Below, one piece after another: positions 1-9,169 of a stretch of 64,000 nt of DNA. Numbering within the stretch: position 1 is the stretch's first letter; each line of letters starts with the position of its first letter. The translations under genes and the position numbers were made by a program. The DNA comes from Gammaproteobacteria bacterium (lineage in GTDB: Bacteria; Pseudomonadota; Gammaproteobacteria; JAJFKO01). The stretch is from NCBI GenBank assembly GCA_028284465.1, contig JANQRR010000010.1:85738-149737 (forward strand), written 5' to 3'. Below the pieces are notes generated by a model. It saw nothing but the letters and a program-made list of their open reading frames with translations. It did no database searches and was not told the DNA's origin.

Positions 1-505
1 TTACTCCACGCATTAAACTAAATCGCGCGCCAGCAATTTTTGCTGCCGTAACAAAATCTAATAAATTATGTTGAGCACCTAAATCAACATGATCTTTGGG
101 AGTGAAATTAAAACTCGGCGGCGTACTCCATTGGCGAACTTCAACATTATCATTTTCACTATCACCGAGTGGCACACTGTCATGCGGTAAATTGGGAATT
201 TCCGCTAAGCACTTATTTAATTGCGTTTGGATCTCCGTTAATTGGTGTTCTAATTGCTTTAGCTCATCACTGGAATTTTTCATCGCAGCTAACAATGGTT
301 CAATATCTTCACCGCGCGCTTTAGCTTGGCCGATCTGTTTGGCATGAGCATTACGCTGATTTTGTAATGCTTGCGTTTTGGTTTGAATATCTTTGCGTGA
401 TGTTTCTAGCTGGGTTATTTGTTCGATATTTAATTTAAAACCACGAGGCTTAAGTTGTTTAGCAATTGCTGCTATGTCTTGGCGTAGTAATTTATTGTCT
501 AACAT
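1..505 (-). CDS. serS: Seryl-tRNA synthetase, N-terminal part (runs off the window)
   Basis: Class II aminoacyl-tRNA synthetase that charges tRNA-Ser. Only the first 168 codons are present; the 3' part lies left of base 1. The visible part is the N-terminal tRNA-binding arm, a long antiparallel coiled coil rich in Gln, Lys and Glu (about residues 30-105), followed by the start of the catalytic domain (WSTPPSFNF, DHVDLG, FVTAAKIAGARF, which are typical SerS strings). The ATG at 503-505 begins MLDNKLLR and has GGAAA a few bases upstream. It lies 66 bases downstream of rarA on the same strand, the rarA-serS order seen in many gammaproteobacteria. Confidence 0.96.
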   Translation of the reverse strand, partial: MLDNKLLRQDIAAIAKQLKPRGFKLNIEQITQLETSRKDIQTKTQALQNQRNAHAKQIGQAKARGEDIEPLLAAMKNSSDELKQLEHQLTEIQTQLNKCLAEIPNLPHDSVPLGDSENDNVEVRQWSTPPSFNFTPKDHVDLGAQHNLLDFVTAAKIAGARFSLMRGV

Positions 506-571
506 TATTGTTTCCTAATATTTTTCACTTATACATTTGCCACTGCGAGAAATGACGATATATATATTTTC

Positions 572-1885
572 TTAACTTTTCACTTTATCACGTTGTTTTA
601 AATTCGCTAACTTTTCCGCAATTTTAATTTCCAAACCTCTCGCCACAGGATGATAGTATTGGCGTTCGCCCAATTGTTCTGGGAAATAATGTTCACCTGC
701 AGCATATGCATCCTTTTCATCATGCGCGTAACGATAATCTTTACCATATCCCATCTTTTTAAGCAATTTTGTCGGTGCATTGCGCAAATGCATCGGCACC
801 GGCAATGAACCCGATTTTTGTGCATCACTATACGCTGCATTAAACGCTTGATACACAGCATTACTTTTTGCTGTACAGGCCAAATACACTATCGCTTGCG
901 CAATCGCTAGTTCTCCTTCTGGGCTGCCGAGCCGTTCATATGTTTCCCAGGCATTTAACGCTAATTGTAAACCACGCGGATCAGCATTACCAATATCTTC
1001 ACTAGCCATACGCACAACACGTCGCGCAATATAGAGCGGATCGCAACCTCCATCAAGCATACGACTTAACCAATATAATGCGGCATCAGGTGCCGAACCA
1101 CGCACCGATTTATGCAATGCAGAAATTTGTTCATGAAATACATCGCCACCTTTATCAAAACGTCGCAAGCCTGTCGCTGCAACTTCAGCTAACACTGCTG
1201 CTGTTATTATTTTCTTCCCTGCTTGTTCTTCAGCAAGATCGGCAGCAATTTCTAACATCCCTAAAGCACGGCGCGCATCGCCATCAGCAGCCTGCGCCAA
1301 TTGTTGTTTGACTGCAGACGGTATTTCAACAGCTTGCTCAGCTAAACCTCGTTCTTTAGTTGTTAACGCATTATCGATAATCGCAATCAAATCGGTTTCG
1401 GTTAATTGACGTAACACATACACTCTGGTTCGCGATAACAATGCATTATTAAGTTCAAATGAAGGGTTTTCAGTGGTTGCACCAATTAAGGTTAATAAAC
1501 CGTTTTCTACATGTGGTAATAACACATCTTGCTGCGATTTATTAAAACGGTGGATTTCATCGATGAACAATACTGTTGCTTGATCGTGCTCTGCAAGTTT
1601 CTGCTGCGCTTCTGCGACAACTTGACGTATATCTTTAACTCCGGCTAACACGGCTGACAACGATTGCATATGCGCATTGGTACTGGCTACTAATAACTTC
1701 GCAAAGGTGGTTTTCCCTGTGCCGGGCGGTCCCCATAAAATCATTGAATGCAAATTACCGTCAGTCACTGCTCGCCATAAAGGTTTACCTGGTGCTAATA
1801 AATGTTGTTGCCCCACAAATTCGGTTATGGTTTGTGGGCGCATACGGGTTGCAAGCGGTTGTAATGGATTCTTGGTTACTGTCAT
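572..1885 (-). CDS. rarA: Replication-associated recombination ATPase RarA (MgsA)
   Basis: AAA+ ATPase of the RarA/Mgs1/WRNIP1 family, acting at stalled replication forks. Length of 437 residues is close to the E. coli protein. Walker A GPPGTGKTT is at residues 52-60, Walker B with the IDEIHRF string near 108-114, and a sensor 1 region GATTENPSFE. The C-terminal half carries the family tetramerisation domain (SARRMLDGG-type region SRMLDGGCDPLYIARR, and PMHLRNAPT). It is followed by serS on the same strand, probably one transcription unit. The start ATG at 1885 gives the usual short N-terminus ahead of the RMRPQTI motif. Confidence 0.96.
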   Translation of the reverse strand: MTVTKNPLQPLATRMRPQTITEFVGQQHLLAPGKPLWRAVTDGNLHSMILWGPPGTGKTTFAKLLVASTNAHMQSLSAVLAGVKDIRQVVAEAQQKLAEHDQATVLFIDEIHRFNKSQQDVLLPHVENGLLTLIGATTENPSFELNNALLSRTRVYVLRQLTETDLIAIIDNALTTKERGLAEQAVEIPSAVKQQLAQAADGDARRALGMLEIAADLAEEQAGKKIITAAVLAEVAATGLRRFDKGGDVFHEQISALHKSVRGSAPDAALYWLSRMLDGGCDPLYIARRVVRMASEDIGNADPRGLQLALNAWETYERLGSPEGELAIAQAIVYLACTAKSNAVYQAFNAAYSDAQKSGSLPVPMHLRNAPTKLLKKMGYGKDYRYAHDEKDAYAAGEHYFPEQLGERQYYHPVARGLEIKIAEKLANLKQRDKVKS

Positions 1886-1954
1886 TTTGGGTTCTCATCA
1901 TTAAGGTTACGGAGAATTATACACGATAGTGATTTCATGCACTTTTGATAGCGT

Positions 1955-1984
1955 TTGACAGCAATGCTGGCATATGCTAGCATT
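1955..1984 (+). promoter_or_regulatory. Promoter and overlapping palindromic operator of the FitAB-type pair
   Basis: TTGACA at 1955-1960, 17-base spacer, then TAGCAT at 1978-1983 preceded by TGC (extended -10). A 22-base near-perfect palindrome (1963-1984, half-site AATGCTGGCAT, one mismatch) fills the spacer and the -10 box. Ribbon-helix-helix antitoxins of the FitA kind bind such inverted repeats to repress their own operon, so this is the likely operator. The palindrome and boxes are seen; binding is inferred. Confidence 0.7.
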
Positions 1985-2023
1985 TATATTAAGAATATCT
2001 AATTTTAATGATGGAGCAAGCTT

Positions 2024-2260
2024 ATGGCTAATTTAAGCGTAAGAAAATTAGATCAACGTGTATACGAAAAATTACGCATTCGTGCAGCAAAACACGGAGT
2101 ATCAATGGAAGAAGAAGCTCGCCAAATCATCGCTCAGGTAGTCACAGGATCCGATCGGATAAGCACGATTTTTCAAAAGTATTTTGGTTCAAAGAATGGG
2201 ATCAACCTAGACATTCCTGATCAACGCAAACCTCATGAACCCATGGATTTTAACGAATGA
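2024..2260 (+). CDS. FitA-type ribbon-helix-helix antitoxin
   Basis: Small DNA-binding antitoxin, 78 residues. The N-terminus MANLSVRKLD and the following helix KLRIRAAKHGVSMEEEARQI are the standard FitA/VapB ribbon-helix-helix layout (strand about 2-8, helices about 12-40). The C-terminal tail would wrap the toxin; this half is family knowledge. ATG has GGAG about 9 bases upstream. It overlaps the toxin gene by 4 bases (ATGA), so the two are translationally coupled. A palindrome in its promoter suggests autorepression. Confidence 0.9.
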   Translation: MANLSVRKLDQRVYEKLRIRAAKHGVSMEEEARQIIAQVVTGSDRISTIFQKYFGSKNGINLDIPDQRKPHEPMDFNE

Positions 2261-2673
2261 TCATTGTCGACACGAATATCATCTCTGAAATAATGAAACC
2301 ATCACCTTCTGCTAAAGTCATTGCATGGTTGGATCAAACCGAAACTTCTGATTTGTTTGTTACTTCTGTGACTATTGCCGAAATAAAGTATGGGCTTAAT
2401 GTGCTTCCTAAAGGTAAACGGCAAATCGCACTAGAAGATGCCTTCCATAAAGCAATTGCTAAAGCATTTCAATATCGTGTTCTCAGTTTTGATGAACCAG
2501 CTGCACATGTTTACGGGAAAATCATGGCGCAAAGAAAAACTTTAGGGCGGCCACTAGGAGTATGCGACGGACAAATAGCAGCAATTGCTCATCTACATGG
2601 TTATATCATAGCAACACGAAATATTCGTGATTTTGCAGATTGCAATTTAGATCTGATCAATCCTTTCAAATAG
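2257..2673 (+). CDS. PIN-domain ribonuclease toxin, FitB/VapC type
   Basis: Toxin partner of the antitoxin immediately upstream. The 138 residues make one PIN domain: Asp5 in MIIVDTNIISE, Glu42 in TIAEIKYG, Asp104 in CDGQIAA and Asp125 in TRNIRDF form the expected acidic metal site. FitB/VapC toxins are Mg-dependent RNases, often cutting tRNA or rRNA; the target here cannot be told. The gene appears intact. It converges on the FleQ-like gene, with a stem-loop between the two. Confidence 0.92.
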   Translation: MIIVDTNIISEIMKPSPSAKVIAWLDQTETSDLFVTSVTIAEIKYGLNVLPKGKRQIALEDAFHKAIAKAFQYRVLSFDEPAAHVYGKIMAQRKTLGRPLGVCDGQIAAIAHLHGYIIATRNIRDFADCNLDLINPFK

Positions 2674-2692
2674 AACCTCAAACTTATAACCC

Positions 2693-2726
2693 CTATAAAG
2701 GATAAATTTGACTTTATCCCTTATAG
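2693..2726. terminator. Stem-loop between convergent genes
   Basis: A 14-base-pair stem with one mismatch (CTATAAAGGATAAA against TTTATCCCTTATAG, loop 2707-2712) sits between the stops of the PIN toxin and the FleQ-like gene. Position suggests a two-way terminator, although neither side has a clean run of T. Confidence 0.45.
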
Positions 2727-2729
2727 TGG

Positions 2730-4160
2730 TTAATCCGTTTCTTCCGAAATAGAAACGAAGCGTTGATCACGCGACAAACCATATTTACGCATTTTTTCGA
2801 TTAAGGTTGTGCGCCGCATATTAAGATATTTCGCCGCGCGCATCACGATCCAATCATGCTCATCAAGCGCACGACGAATTAATGATACTTCAGTATGCGC
2901 CAAATATTCTTTAAGATTAATCCCAGTTGCTACATTTGCTGCGGGCTTTGTTATTGCTTCAGTGGCTGTTTCAGAAATATCAGCAGCTGCATTAACAAAA
3001 TCTTCGTTAACATCACAACGAAATTTTTCTGGTAAGTCTTTCACATCCACAATATTGTTAGGATATAAGATCGCTAAACGCTCAATTAAATTTGCTAATT
3101 CACGCACATTGCCCGGCCAATCATATTGTGCTAAACAATGAACTGCTTGTGGTGTTATTTGCATAGTGTGATGTTGCGCACCTGCTAATTGTGCATTAAT
3201 CTCTGCAATTAAAATTGGTAAATCATCGATGCGCTCACGCAAGGCAGGCACTTCAATGGGAAAAACATTCAAACGATAATAAAGATCTTCACGAAATTGA
3301 TCATTAGCAATCGCTGCTTCTAGATCACAATGTGTTGCCGCTATGATCCGCACATCAACTTGAATACTTTTGTTACTACCAACCCGCTCAAAACAACGCT
3401 CTTGCAATACGCGTAATAATTTCACTTGCATTGATAACGGCATGTCACCAATTTCATCTAAAAATAACGTGCCACCTTCAGCTTTTGCAAATCGCCCTTG
3501 ACGCGCGGTTACCGCCCCAGTAAACGCACCTTTTTCATGACCAAACAATTCACTTTCTAATAAATCGCCTGGAATTGCGCCGCAATTGACTGGCACAAAG
3601 GGTTGTTCACGACGATTTGATAATTCATGAATACTGCGCGCAACCACTTCTTTACCAGAACCTGATTCCCCTAAAATTAAAACGCTCGCATCACTTGTTG
3701 AAACTTGCTCTACTAATTTACGCACAGCAATTATCGCGGCACTATTGCCTACTAATTTAGCTTTATGTAACTTTTTGTTAGTATTTGGAATGGATCTTTG
3801 CTGACATTGATTAATTAATTTGTGAAACTGTCTATATTTAAAAGGCACATCAAGTGTACCAATAATATTGGCTTGTAGATCTGCTAGTAATGCTTTATGC
3901 AATTTAGCGTTACTAAGCTGTAAAATTGGTGGTAACGTTGCAGATTGTTGTTTAGATAAATAATCTAAGCATTGCGGTTCCGTTGTTTGGCTGATGATAA
4001 TTGCTACTACGCTGGCTAACTTAAGCGCCGCATTTAAATCATTACGGGTTTTAATAATAGTATATTTATAATCAAGAAAATTAAGCAATAGTGCGAGATC
4101 ATGTGCTTGCTTTTGATCATTGTCTAAAATTAATATGCCGCAACCATGATCACGATCCAT
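2730..4160 (-). CDS. Sigma-54-dependent transcriptional activator, FleQ-like
   Basis: Enhancer-binding protein of 476 residues. Order: N-terminal FleQ-type receiver-like domain (about 8-115) that lacks a clear phospho-acceptor pattern; AAA+ domain with Walker A GESGSGKE at 164-171 and the sigma-54 contact motif GAFTGA at 211-216, intact; C-terminal Fis-type helix-turn-helix ending [12 protein letters not shown], the hallmark of FleQ/FlrA proteins. FleQ normally drives flagellar genes, but none are in this window. The GAFTGA motif implies it still works with RpoN. It lies 35 bases downstream of an unknown gene on the same strand and may be co-transcribed with it. The target genes cannot be inferred. 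Confidence 0.88.
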   Translation of the reverse strand: MDRDHGCGILILDNDQKQAHDLALLLNFLDYKYTIIKTRNDLNAALKLASVVAIIISQTTEPQCLDYLSKQQSATLPPILQLSNAKLHKALLADLQANIIGTLDVPFKYRQFHKLINQCQQRSIPNTNKKLHKAKLVGNSAAIIAVRKLVEQVSTSDASVLILGESGSGKEVVARSIHELSNRREQPFVPVNCGAIPGDLLESELFGHEKGAFTGAVTARQGRFAKAEGGTLFLDEIGDMPLSMQVKLLRVLQERCFERVGSNKSIQVDVRIIAATHCDLEAAIANDQFREDLYYRLNVFPIEVPALRERIDDLPILIAEINAQLAGAQHHTMQITPQAVHCLAQYDWPGNVRELANLIERLAILYPNNIVDVKDLPEKFRCDVNEDFVNAAADISETATEAITKPAANVATGINLKEYLAHTEVSLIRRALDEHDWIVMRAAKYLNMRRTTLIEKMRKYGLSRDQRFVSISEETD

Positions 4161-4195
4161 GCACCCAATGCTCCTTACATTTTTTTAGAGGTTAG

Positions 4196-5536
4196 TTATG
4201 TTGTAACGGATCTGGGTAGTCGTGTCAAACTCTTGGCAGCATTTTTAGAAGGCTGGGTAACGACTTCCATTGGTTTCGACGGTGGTGGTGAAGAATGTTT
4301 GAAAAAGCTAGGCACTGCAAGTATTGAAACCGGTCTAGAGGTTGCAAAAGTGCTATCTTGCTTGAGTATGCCCGCAGTTTGCAATTCATGGGTAATGTTT
4401 TTATGTAGCAAACTTAAATTCTTAGAAGAATCAACTTGGGAAGATTGTTGCACAATATTTTGTAGTGCTAAATATTGTGATTGCATATGTGGTTGTTGTT
4501 TAGGTGATAACATATAGAGCAAACGAAACATTTTTGCTACAGCACTCAATTCTTCAAGTTCATGCGTTGCTAATGATTGTTGCTCGAATTGCTGGAGAGA
4601 GGCAAATAGAGCATCAATATAGCTACGCATTGACTCGATAACATTAACGATTTCAGCTTGTTGCTTTTGATCACCACACTCAGTAATTAATAACAATCTA
4701 AATATTGGCTGCGGAACACGCACAATACCATCAATACCGTTTGCTATTTCAGCTTTTATTTCACCAAGATATTTAGCAACATAACGAGATAACATTTTTC
4801 GATCATTGCTGCCTGCTTGTAAAAGTTTGTCGTGTGAATGTGCAGGTTTATTAGCAAGATATTTCTTTATAAACATAATGGCAAGGTAGGCAGCTATGCT
4901 AAAAGCATCACCAATCACATTAAAACGTTTTTTGATATCGACAAATTCTTTATTGGTTGAATTGATCAAAATACAATTTCGCAACACGGCAGTAAATAGC
5001 CCAGAAGCAGCAAGCATTGTCACTATCATCTTTTTTTCTTGTGATGATGCTGCGGTCTCAACCATCAATCGGCGCGCTACGCCATCACCTACATAATTAA
5101 CTAATTCACGTCTATTATATTTATATTGTCTGATAAAAGCTTCACGTTTATGTCGCAAATTTTGACGCGTGATCGGATCACCAAGCACATCACATAGGCG
5201 ATAACAGGTAATGATATGTGTCATCATGGTATTCAATTCACGATTTTTTCCCGTTAATTGCAACAGCAGTAAACGTTTACTATCCAGCTTAAAAGATATA
5301 TCGACAACTGTAGTAGCTAATTTTAATTGTCGATTGAATGCTGCGCGAATGCCTAACATTAACTGTCGATAATCATTAACATTGAAAACAAATTTGGGGT
5401 TGTTAGGATAATGAAGATTATTAGCATTATTAGAGTTATTTTTGCCAGTACGTAAAAACTGCCTAATAAAATTTATCATTGACCACACTATGCGCAGAAT
5501 CGATAAACCGGCTTTTTTGAATGCAGCGTCATCCAT
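4196..5536 (-). CDS. Hypothetical helical protein, unknown function
   Basis: I do not recognise this 446-residue protein. It is mostly helical and basic, with one moderately hydrophobic stretch (about residues 168-192, MIVTMLAASGLF) that might be a membrane segment. The final 50 residues are low-complexity and Pro/Ser/Lys-rich (HSSPPPSKP, ending RLPRSVTT). No signal peptide is seen. It stands directly upstream of the FleQ-like activator on the same strand. A disordered C-terminal tail and absence of a known domain are common in type IV secreted effectors, but that is only a possibility here. Confidence 0.75.
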   Translation of the reverse strand: MDDAAFKKAGLSILRIVWSMINFIRQFLRTGKNNSNNANNLHYPNNPKFVFNVNDYRQLMLGIRAAFNRQLKLATTVVDISFKLDSKRLLLLQLTGKNRELNTMMTHIITCYRLCDVLGDPITRQNLRHKREAFIRQYKYNRRELVNYVGDGVARRLMVETAASSQEKKMIVTMLAASGLFTAVLRNCILINSTNKEFVDIKKRFNVIGDAFSIAAYLAIMFIKKYLANKPAHSHDKLLQAGSNDRKMLSRYVAKYLGEIKAEIANGIDGIVRVPQPIFRLLLITECGDQKQQAEIVNVIESMRSYIDALFASLQQFEQQSLATHELEELSAVAKMFRLLYMLSPKQQPHMQSQYLALQNIVQQSSQVDSSKNLSLLHKNITHELQTAGILKQDSTFATSRPVSILAVPSFFKHSSPPPSKPMEVVTQPSKNAAKSLTRLPRSVTT

Positions 5537-5684
5537 AACTTGATATCTCTTATCTCTTTTTCTTATGCATGTCTGATCAAGCTAGCAGAAAAAATCTAGC
5601 CATGTAAAGTATTTTTCAAATAAATTAACAACTTATTTCATTAACATGTTTACATCATTAACAAAAAAAGATTTTTTAGAATAG

Positions 5685-6398
5685 TTAATTCTCTACCGCT
5701 CGGTCAGAAAAAAGGATTTGCTTAACAAAAGGAATAGTTAAGCGACGTTGATGTTGAATAGATTGTTGATCTAGGGTTGTTAATGCTGTGAACAATGCTG
5801 TCATATTTCGCGGATAATGATGTAACAAATAATTACCAACCTGATCAGATAATGTTAAGCCTTGCTCAGTCGCTCGCAACTGTAACGCTTGCAATTTTTG
5901 TTCGTCCGTTAATTCATGAATTTGATAACTCACGCCTGCGCTTAAACGGGATTGCAGATCAGGTAAGGTTAAATCTAATTGTGTTGCTGGCGCGTTAGCT
6001 GCGATGATCAAGGGTATATTTTCTGCTTGCAAACGATTGTAAAGATAAAAAATCGCTTCTTCCCAATAACGACGCTTAGCAATGCTGTTAATATCATCCA
6101 AACAAACTAAATCTAATTGTTCTAAGCCTTCACATAATGCTTGTGGTGATAAATCTAAACATTGTGCTAAAGGTAAATATAGCGCAGTACGTTGTTGCTC
6201 GCCGACTGCATGACAACATGCTTGTAATAAATGACTGCGACCAACGCCGGGTTTCCCCCAACAATAAATGTATGACTTGTCTTCACCAGCGATGACACGC
6301 TGTAAGTGATTTACTAATTGCTGATCACTGCCGGCAACAAAATTAGCAAATGTTGCGGTTGCCGTTAACTGAATGCCTAGACTGAGTTGTGTTGTCAT
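5685..6398 (-). CDS. hda: DnaA regulatory inactivator Hda
   Basis: DnaA-like AAA+ protein of 237 residues that, with the DNA-loaded beta clamp, stimulates ATP hydrolysis on DnaA (RIDA) and prevents re-initiation. The clamp-binding motif QLSLGI is at residues 4-9. The P-loop is GKPGVGRSH (about 48-56), with Arg in place of the usual Lys as in other Hda proteins. It overlaps the upstream PerM-family gene by 4 bases (ATGA). This pairing is conserved in gammaproteobacteria and supports the call. Confidence 0.95.
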   Translation of the reverse strand: MTTQLSLGIQLTATATFANFVAGSDQQLVNHLQRVIAGEDKSYIYCWGKPGVGRSHLLQACCHAVGEQQRTALYLPLAQCLDLSPQALCEGLEQLDLVCLDDINSIAKRRYWEEAIFYLYNRLQAENIPLIIAANAPATQLDLTLPDLQSRLSAGVSYQIHELTDEQKLQALQLRATEQGLTLSDQVGNYLLHHYPRNMTALFTALTTLDQQSIQHQRRLTIPFVKQILFSDRAVEN

Positions 6399-7465
6399 GA
6401 TAAATCATTAATTCTATTTTCAGCGTATAATTGACTATGAACATAGCGTTCTTTGGCGTGACGCAATAATACCATAACTACAGCAGCTACGGGTAACGCT
6501 AATAAAACCCCAACAAAACCAAATAATTCTCCTCCCGCCAATACTGCAAAGATCACTGCAACAGGATGCAAGCCAATGCGATCGCCCACTAATAACGGTA
6601 CTAACACCGCGCTTTCGGCTGCTTCACCAATCGCAAATACAATGACAACATAGACTAATGACAATATGGTTTTAAATTGCAAATACGCTGCAATTAAGGC
6701 GGCACTGATCCCCACAAAGAATCCTAAATACGGCACAATGCTTGCGAGACCTGCCATAATGCCAATTAACAAAGCGAACTCAACGCCAACGATCCATAAA
6801 CCAATTGAATAAATACAACCTAAGCAAAACATCACTAACAATTGACCACGCAAAAACGCACCCAATACTTCATTACATTCGTGCACTAACCTCACCACTA
6901 ACGGTTCCACCGCACGCGGCAAGATCGAACGAGTATTGTCGACGACAGTACGCCAATCACGTAATAGATAAAATGCCACCACTGGAATTAACACTAAATT
7001 AAAGGCTAATGCGATAAGTGCAAAACCTGATTGAGTAACAGTGCTAATGATTTGTGACACTAAACCTTTGGTTTGCTCTAATGATTTGATTAATTCGATT
7101 TTAACATCAGATAAATCTAAGGATTTCGCCCCACCAAAAAAATGCAACGCCCAAGGGAAGAAAGTATTTTGTAACCAATCAATTATCGCGGGTAGCTTAT
7201 TAATTAGCGTGGCAATTTGTTTTTCCAAAATCGGGATGAAAATAAATAATAATAACGATATTATCAAAATGATAATTAAGAAGAAAATAACTACGCCTAA
7301 CGTGCGTGGAATTTTCCAATGGTGTAAACGATTAACAATGGGGTCGCCAATATAGGCAATGATCGCTCCAGCAGCAAATGGTGTCATGATCGGCAACAAC
7401 AAATAAAGTAATATGCCTAAAACAACAATAATTAAAAACCATAACCATTTTTGCGAATTAGTCAT
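6395..7465 (-). CDS. AI-2E/PerM family membrane protein
   Basis: Polytopic inner-membrane protein of 356 residues with the family pattern: two to three N-terminal membrane helices, a long amphipathic central part (about 80-180), then four or five helices with the glycine-rich string ending LLALPVAAVVMVLLRHAKERY. The family includes PerM and TqsA; substrates range from autoinducer-2 to ions, so the substrate here is open. I chose the ATG at 7465 rather than the upstream TTG (7486) because AAGGAAG lies 10 bases before it. It overlaps the preceding gene's end and hda's start, so translation is coupled along the operon. Confidence 0.9.
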   Translation of the reverse strand: MTNSQKWLWFLIIVVLGILLYLLLPIMTPFAAGAIIAYIGDPIVNRLHHWKIPRTLGVVIFFLIIILIISLLLFIFIPILEKQIATLINKLPAIIDWLQNTFFPWALHFFGGAKSLDLSDVKIELIKSLEQTKGLVSQIISTVTQSGFALIALAFNLVLIPVVAFYLLRDWRTVVDNTRSILPRAVEPLVVRLVHECNEVLGAFLRGQLLVMFCLGCIYSIGLWIVGVEFALLIGIMAGLASIVPYLGFFVGISAALIAAYLQFKTILSLVYVVIVFAIGEAAESAVLVPLLVGDRIGLHPVAVIFAVLAGGELFGFVGVLLALPVAAVVMVLLRHAKERYVHSQLYAENRINDLS

Positions 7466-7466
7466 G

Positions 7467-8510
7467 TTAATTTGCTTCCTTGCCAAGCATTGCTTCGTAA
7501 ACTAGATCACCATTATCCATAGGCAGCGGCTGTAATCGTTTATCTAATGAAATCGCTTGAGTTAACGCTTCAATACTACCAGAAAGTTTTAATTCATAAG
7601 CCACTTTATGCGGGAATACTTTGACAACTTGCAGTGATGCAACCGGCGTTAAGCGGCGTAATAACTTAGTCACAGTAGCATATTCTTTAAGCGTTTGAAC
7701 ATTATTAACGATTAAGGTCACCGCATTTTCATTATTTAATGGTTGCGCAAGTACTGCATAACGCGCTGCTAATGCATTTGCTAAATGATTAATTTCCGCT
7801 GTAATAACTTCTGCTAAGGTATCGCCGGTAGTTTCCCAAACAATTTTTTCTGTACCTTGGATCAATTCCCAATGCCCTTGCCCTTGACTAACTCGACCCA
7901 CCAAAATGTTATCCGCATGATAACGTTTTGAAGCTTGCAAGATTGTAGGTTGGTTGATATTCCAAATATCATCTGCAGTGATCTGAGCATTTCCTGCCAA
8001 ATCCATGATCGGCAACACTACTGGCAAGCCTCGTTTAAACGCTTGTTGTTTGATAATATTGACAGCATCACTATTTTCATCGCCATAAATAATTTGCCGA
8101 TTATCATTATCGGTTTGCGTTACTAACCAAATTAATGTCAATGGCCGTTCTCGACTCCATATTGCTTGACCTAATTTTCGCAAGATGTGATCAATGCTTT
8201 GGTGATCAAAACGCACTAACAAACGATACGGTTTTGGCGGTTCATAACGATAAGCTTCAACGAATTTGTTCGCTGATTTTAAGATAGCACTAACATTTGG
8301 CAAAGTAGCAATTTCTGCATTACCACTGACTTTTATTAACACTTGCAGTAAAGCTTGTTGTTGTGCTTGGCGACGTTGCGCTAAACTATGATCTGTAACG
8401 ATTACTTTTCCCATATATAAATTAGGTACTTCCACCGCAGATCCTGTTGCAATGGTTACGATCAGCAAACCAATAATAATGCTAATTTTGCGATAATTTA
8501 ATTTGATCAC
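7467..8510 (-). CDS. DUF2066 protein, exported
   Basis: DUF2066 family protein of unknown function, 347 residues. A hydrophobic N-terminal segment (about residues 7-25, ending in ATGSAVEV) is a signal peptide or anchor, so it acts in the envelope. The start is a GTG at 8508-8510: a strong GGAGGA lies about 9 bases upstream, at the end of the preceding transglycosylase gene, and a longer in-frame extension would overlap that gene heavily. Across gammaproteobacteria DUF2066 genes lie beside PerM and hda, as here. The role is not known; the constant neighbourhood is the main clue. Confidence 0.85.
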   Translation of the reverse strand: MIKLNYRKISIIIGLLIVTIATGSAVEVPNLYMGKVIVTDHSLAQRRQAQQQALLQVLIKVSGNAEIATLPNVSAILKSANKFVEAYRYEPPKPYRLLVRFDHQSIDHILRKLGQAIWSRERPLTLIWLVTQTDNDNRQIIYGDENSDAVNIIKQQAFKRGLPVVLPIMDLAGNAQITADDIWNINQPTILQASKRYHADNILVGRVSQGQGHWELIQGTEKIVWETTGDTLAEVITAEINHLANALAARYAVLAQPLNNENAVTLIVNNVQTLKEYATVTKLLRRLTPVASLQVVKVFPHKVAYELKLSGSIEALTQAISLDKRLQPLPMDNGDLVYEAMLGKEAN

Positions 8511-8512
8511 TA

Positions 8513-9169
8513 TTAAAAAATCCTCCGCCACCAAGATTCTTTCTTCAAACGATGTCGACAACGATTTAACTGTGCATGGTAAATCCAAGCAATACGCTGC
8601 ACTTTGCGTGCCACACGGATCAACCAACGTTTGTGTCGATAGGTATGGCGTCTATAGCCTCCTAAACCTTCATGATACGCGAGATATAATCGAAAAGCAT
8701 TTGCACGTGATATGCCTAATTTGCGGTGCGCACGATAACCAAACCAACCGACAAAATCGGTCGCATCATCAAAAGCATTGCGTGATGCGCTGCTATGCCC
8801 AGTCTGGCGCTGATATAACCGCCATGTGTGATCTACTGCTTGCGAATATCCATAGGCTGAAGTCGGCCGTCGCCAAGGAATGATCCACAATATGCGTTTA
8901 CGTGGCGGCCTTGCAGTCGCATTGAAATGCGACTCTTGATGAATAATTGCTAACTGCACCGGCACGGAAACTCCCCATCGTCGTTTCGAATCCAACGCCG
9001 CCCAATACCAATCAGGGTATTGCTTGAAGATCAGGCATATATTATCAAGCCGATCAGGTGGCGAACGAGTACAACTCGTTAAACTTACACTCGTAATAAC
9101 CAAAAAACTTATTATATAACAAATTACCCAGTATCTTTTACTGATAGCTCGCTTGAATACTTGCATCAC
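8513..9169 (-). CDS. Lytic transglycosylase SLT-domain lipoprotein
   Basis: Probable peptidoglycan lytic transglycosylase anchored in the outer membrane. The N-terminus has a membrane helix with lipobox LTSC (Cys33). The SLT-type catalytic Glu is Glu79 in the string IIHQESHFNATA, followed by YGYSQAVDHTWRLYQ, which matches the family's second motif. The C-terminal third is very rich in Arg, Tyr and His. It overlaps the upstream sppA gene by 32 bases and its 3' end carries the ribosome binding site of the DUF2066 gene, so it belongs to the same operon. Compact at 218 residues. Confidence 0.85.
   Translation of the reverse strand: MMQVFKRAISKRYWVICYIISFLVITSVSLTSCTRSPPDRLDNICLIFKQYPDWYWAALDSKRRWGVSVPVQLAIIHQESHFNATARPPRKRILWIIPWRRPTSAYGYSQAVDHTWRLYQRQTGHSSASRNAFDDATDFVGWFGYRAHRKLGISRANAFRLYLAYHEGLGGYRRHTYRHKRWLIRVARKVQRIAWIYHAQLNRCRHRLKKESWWRRIF

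Noticed and set aside
538..570. Possible degenerate REP-like copy between rarA and serS
   Set aside because: Only a few bases resemble the outer arm (ACTGCGAG, AATGAC) and no stem can be drawn.
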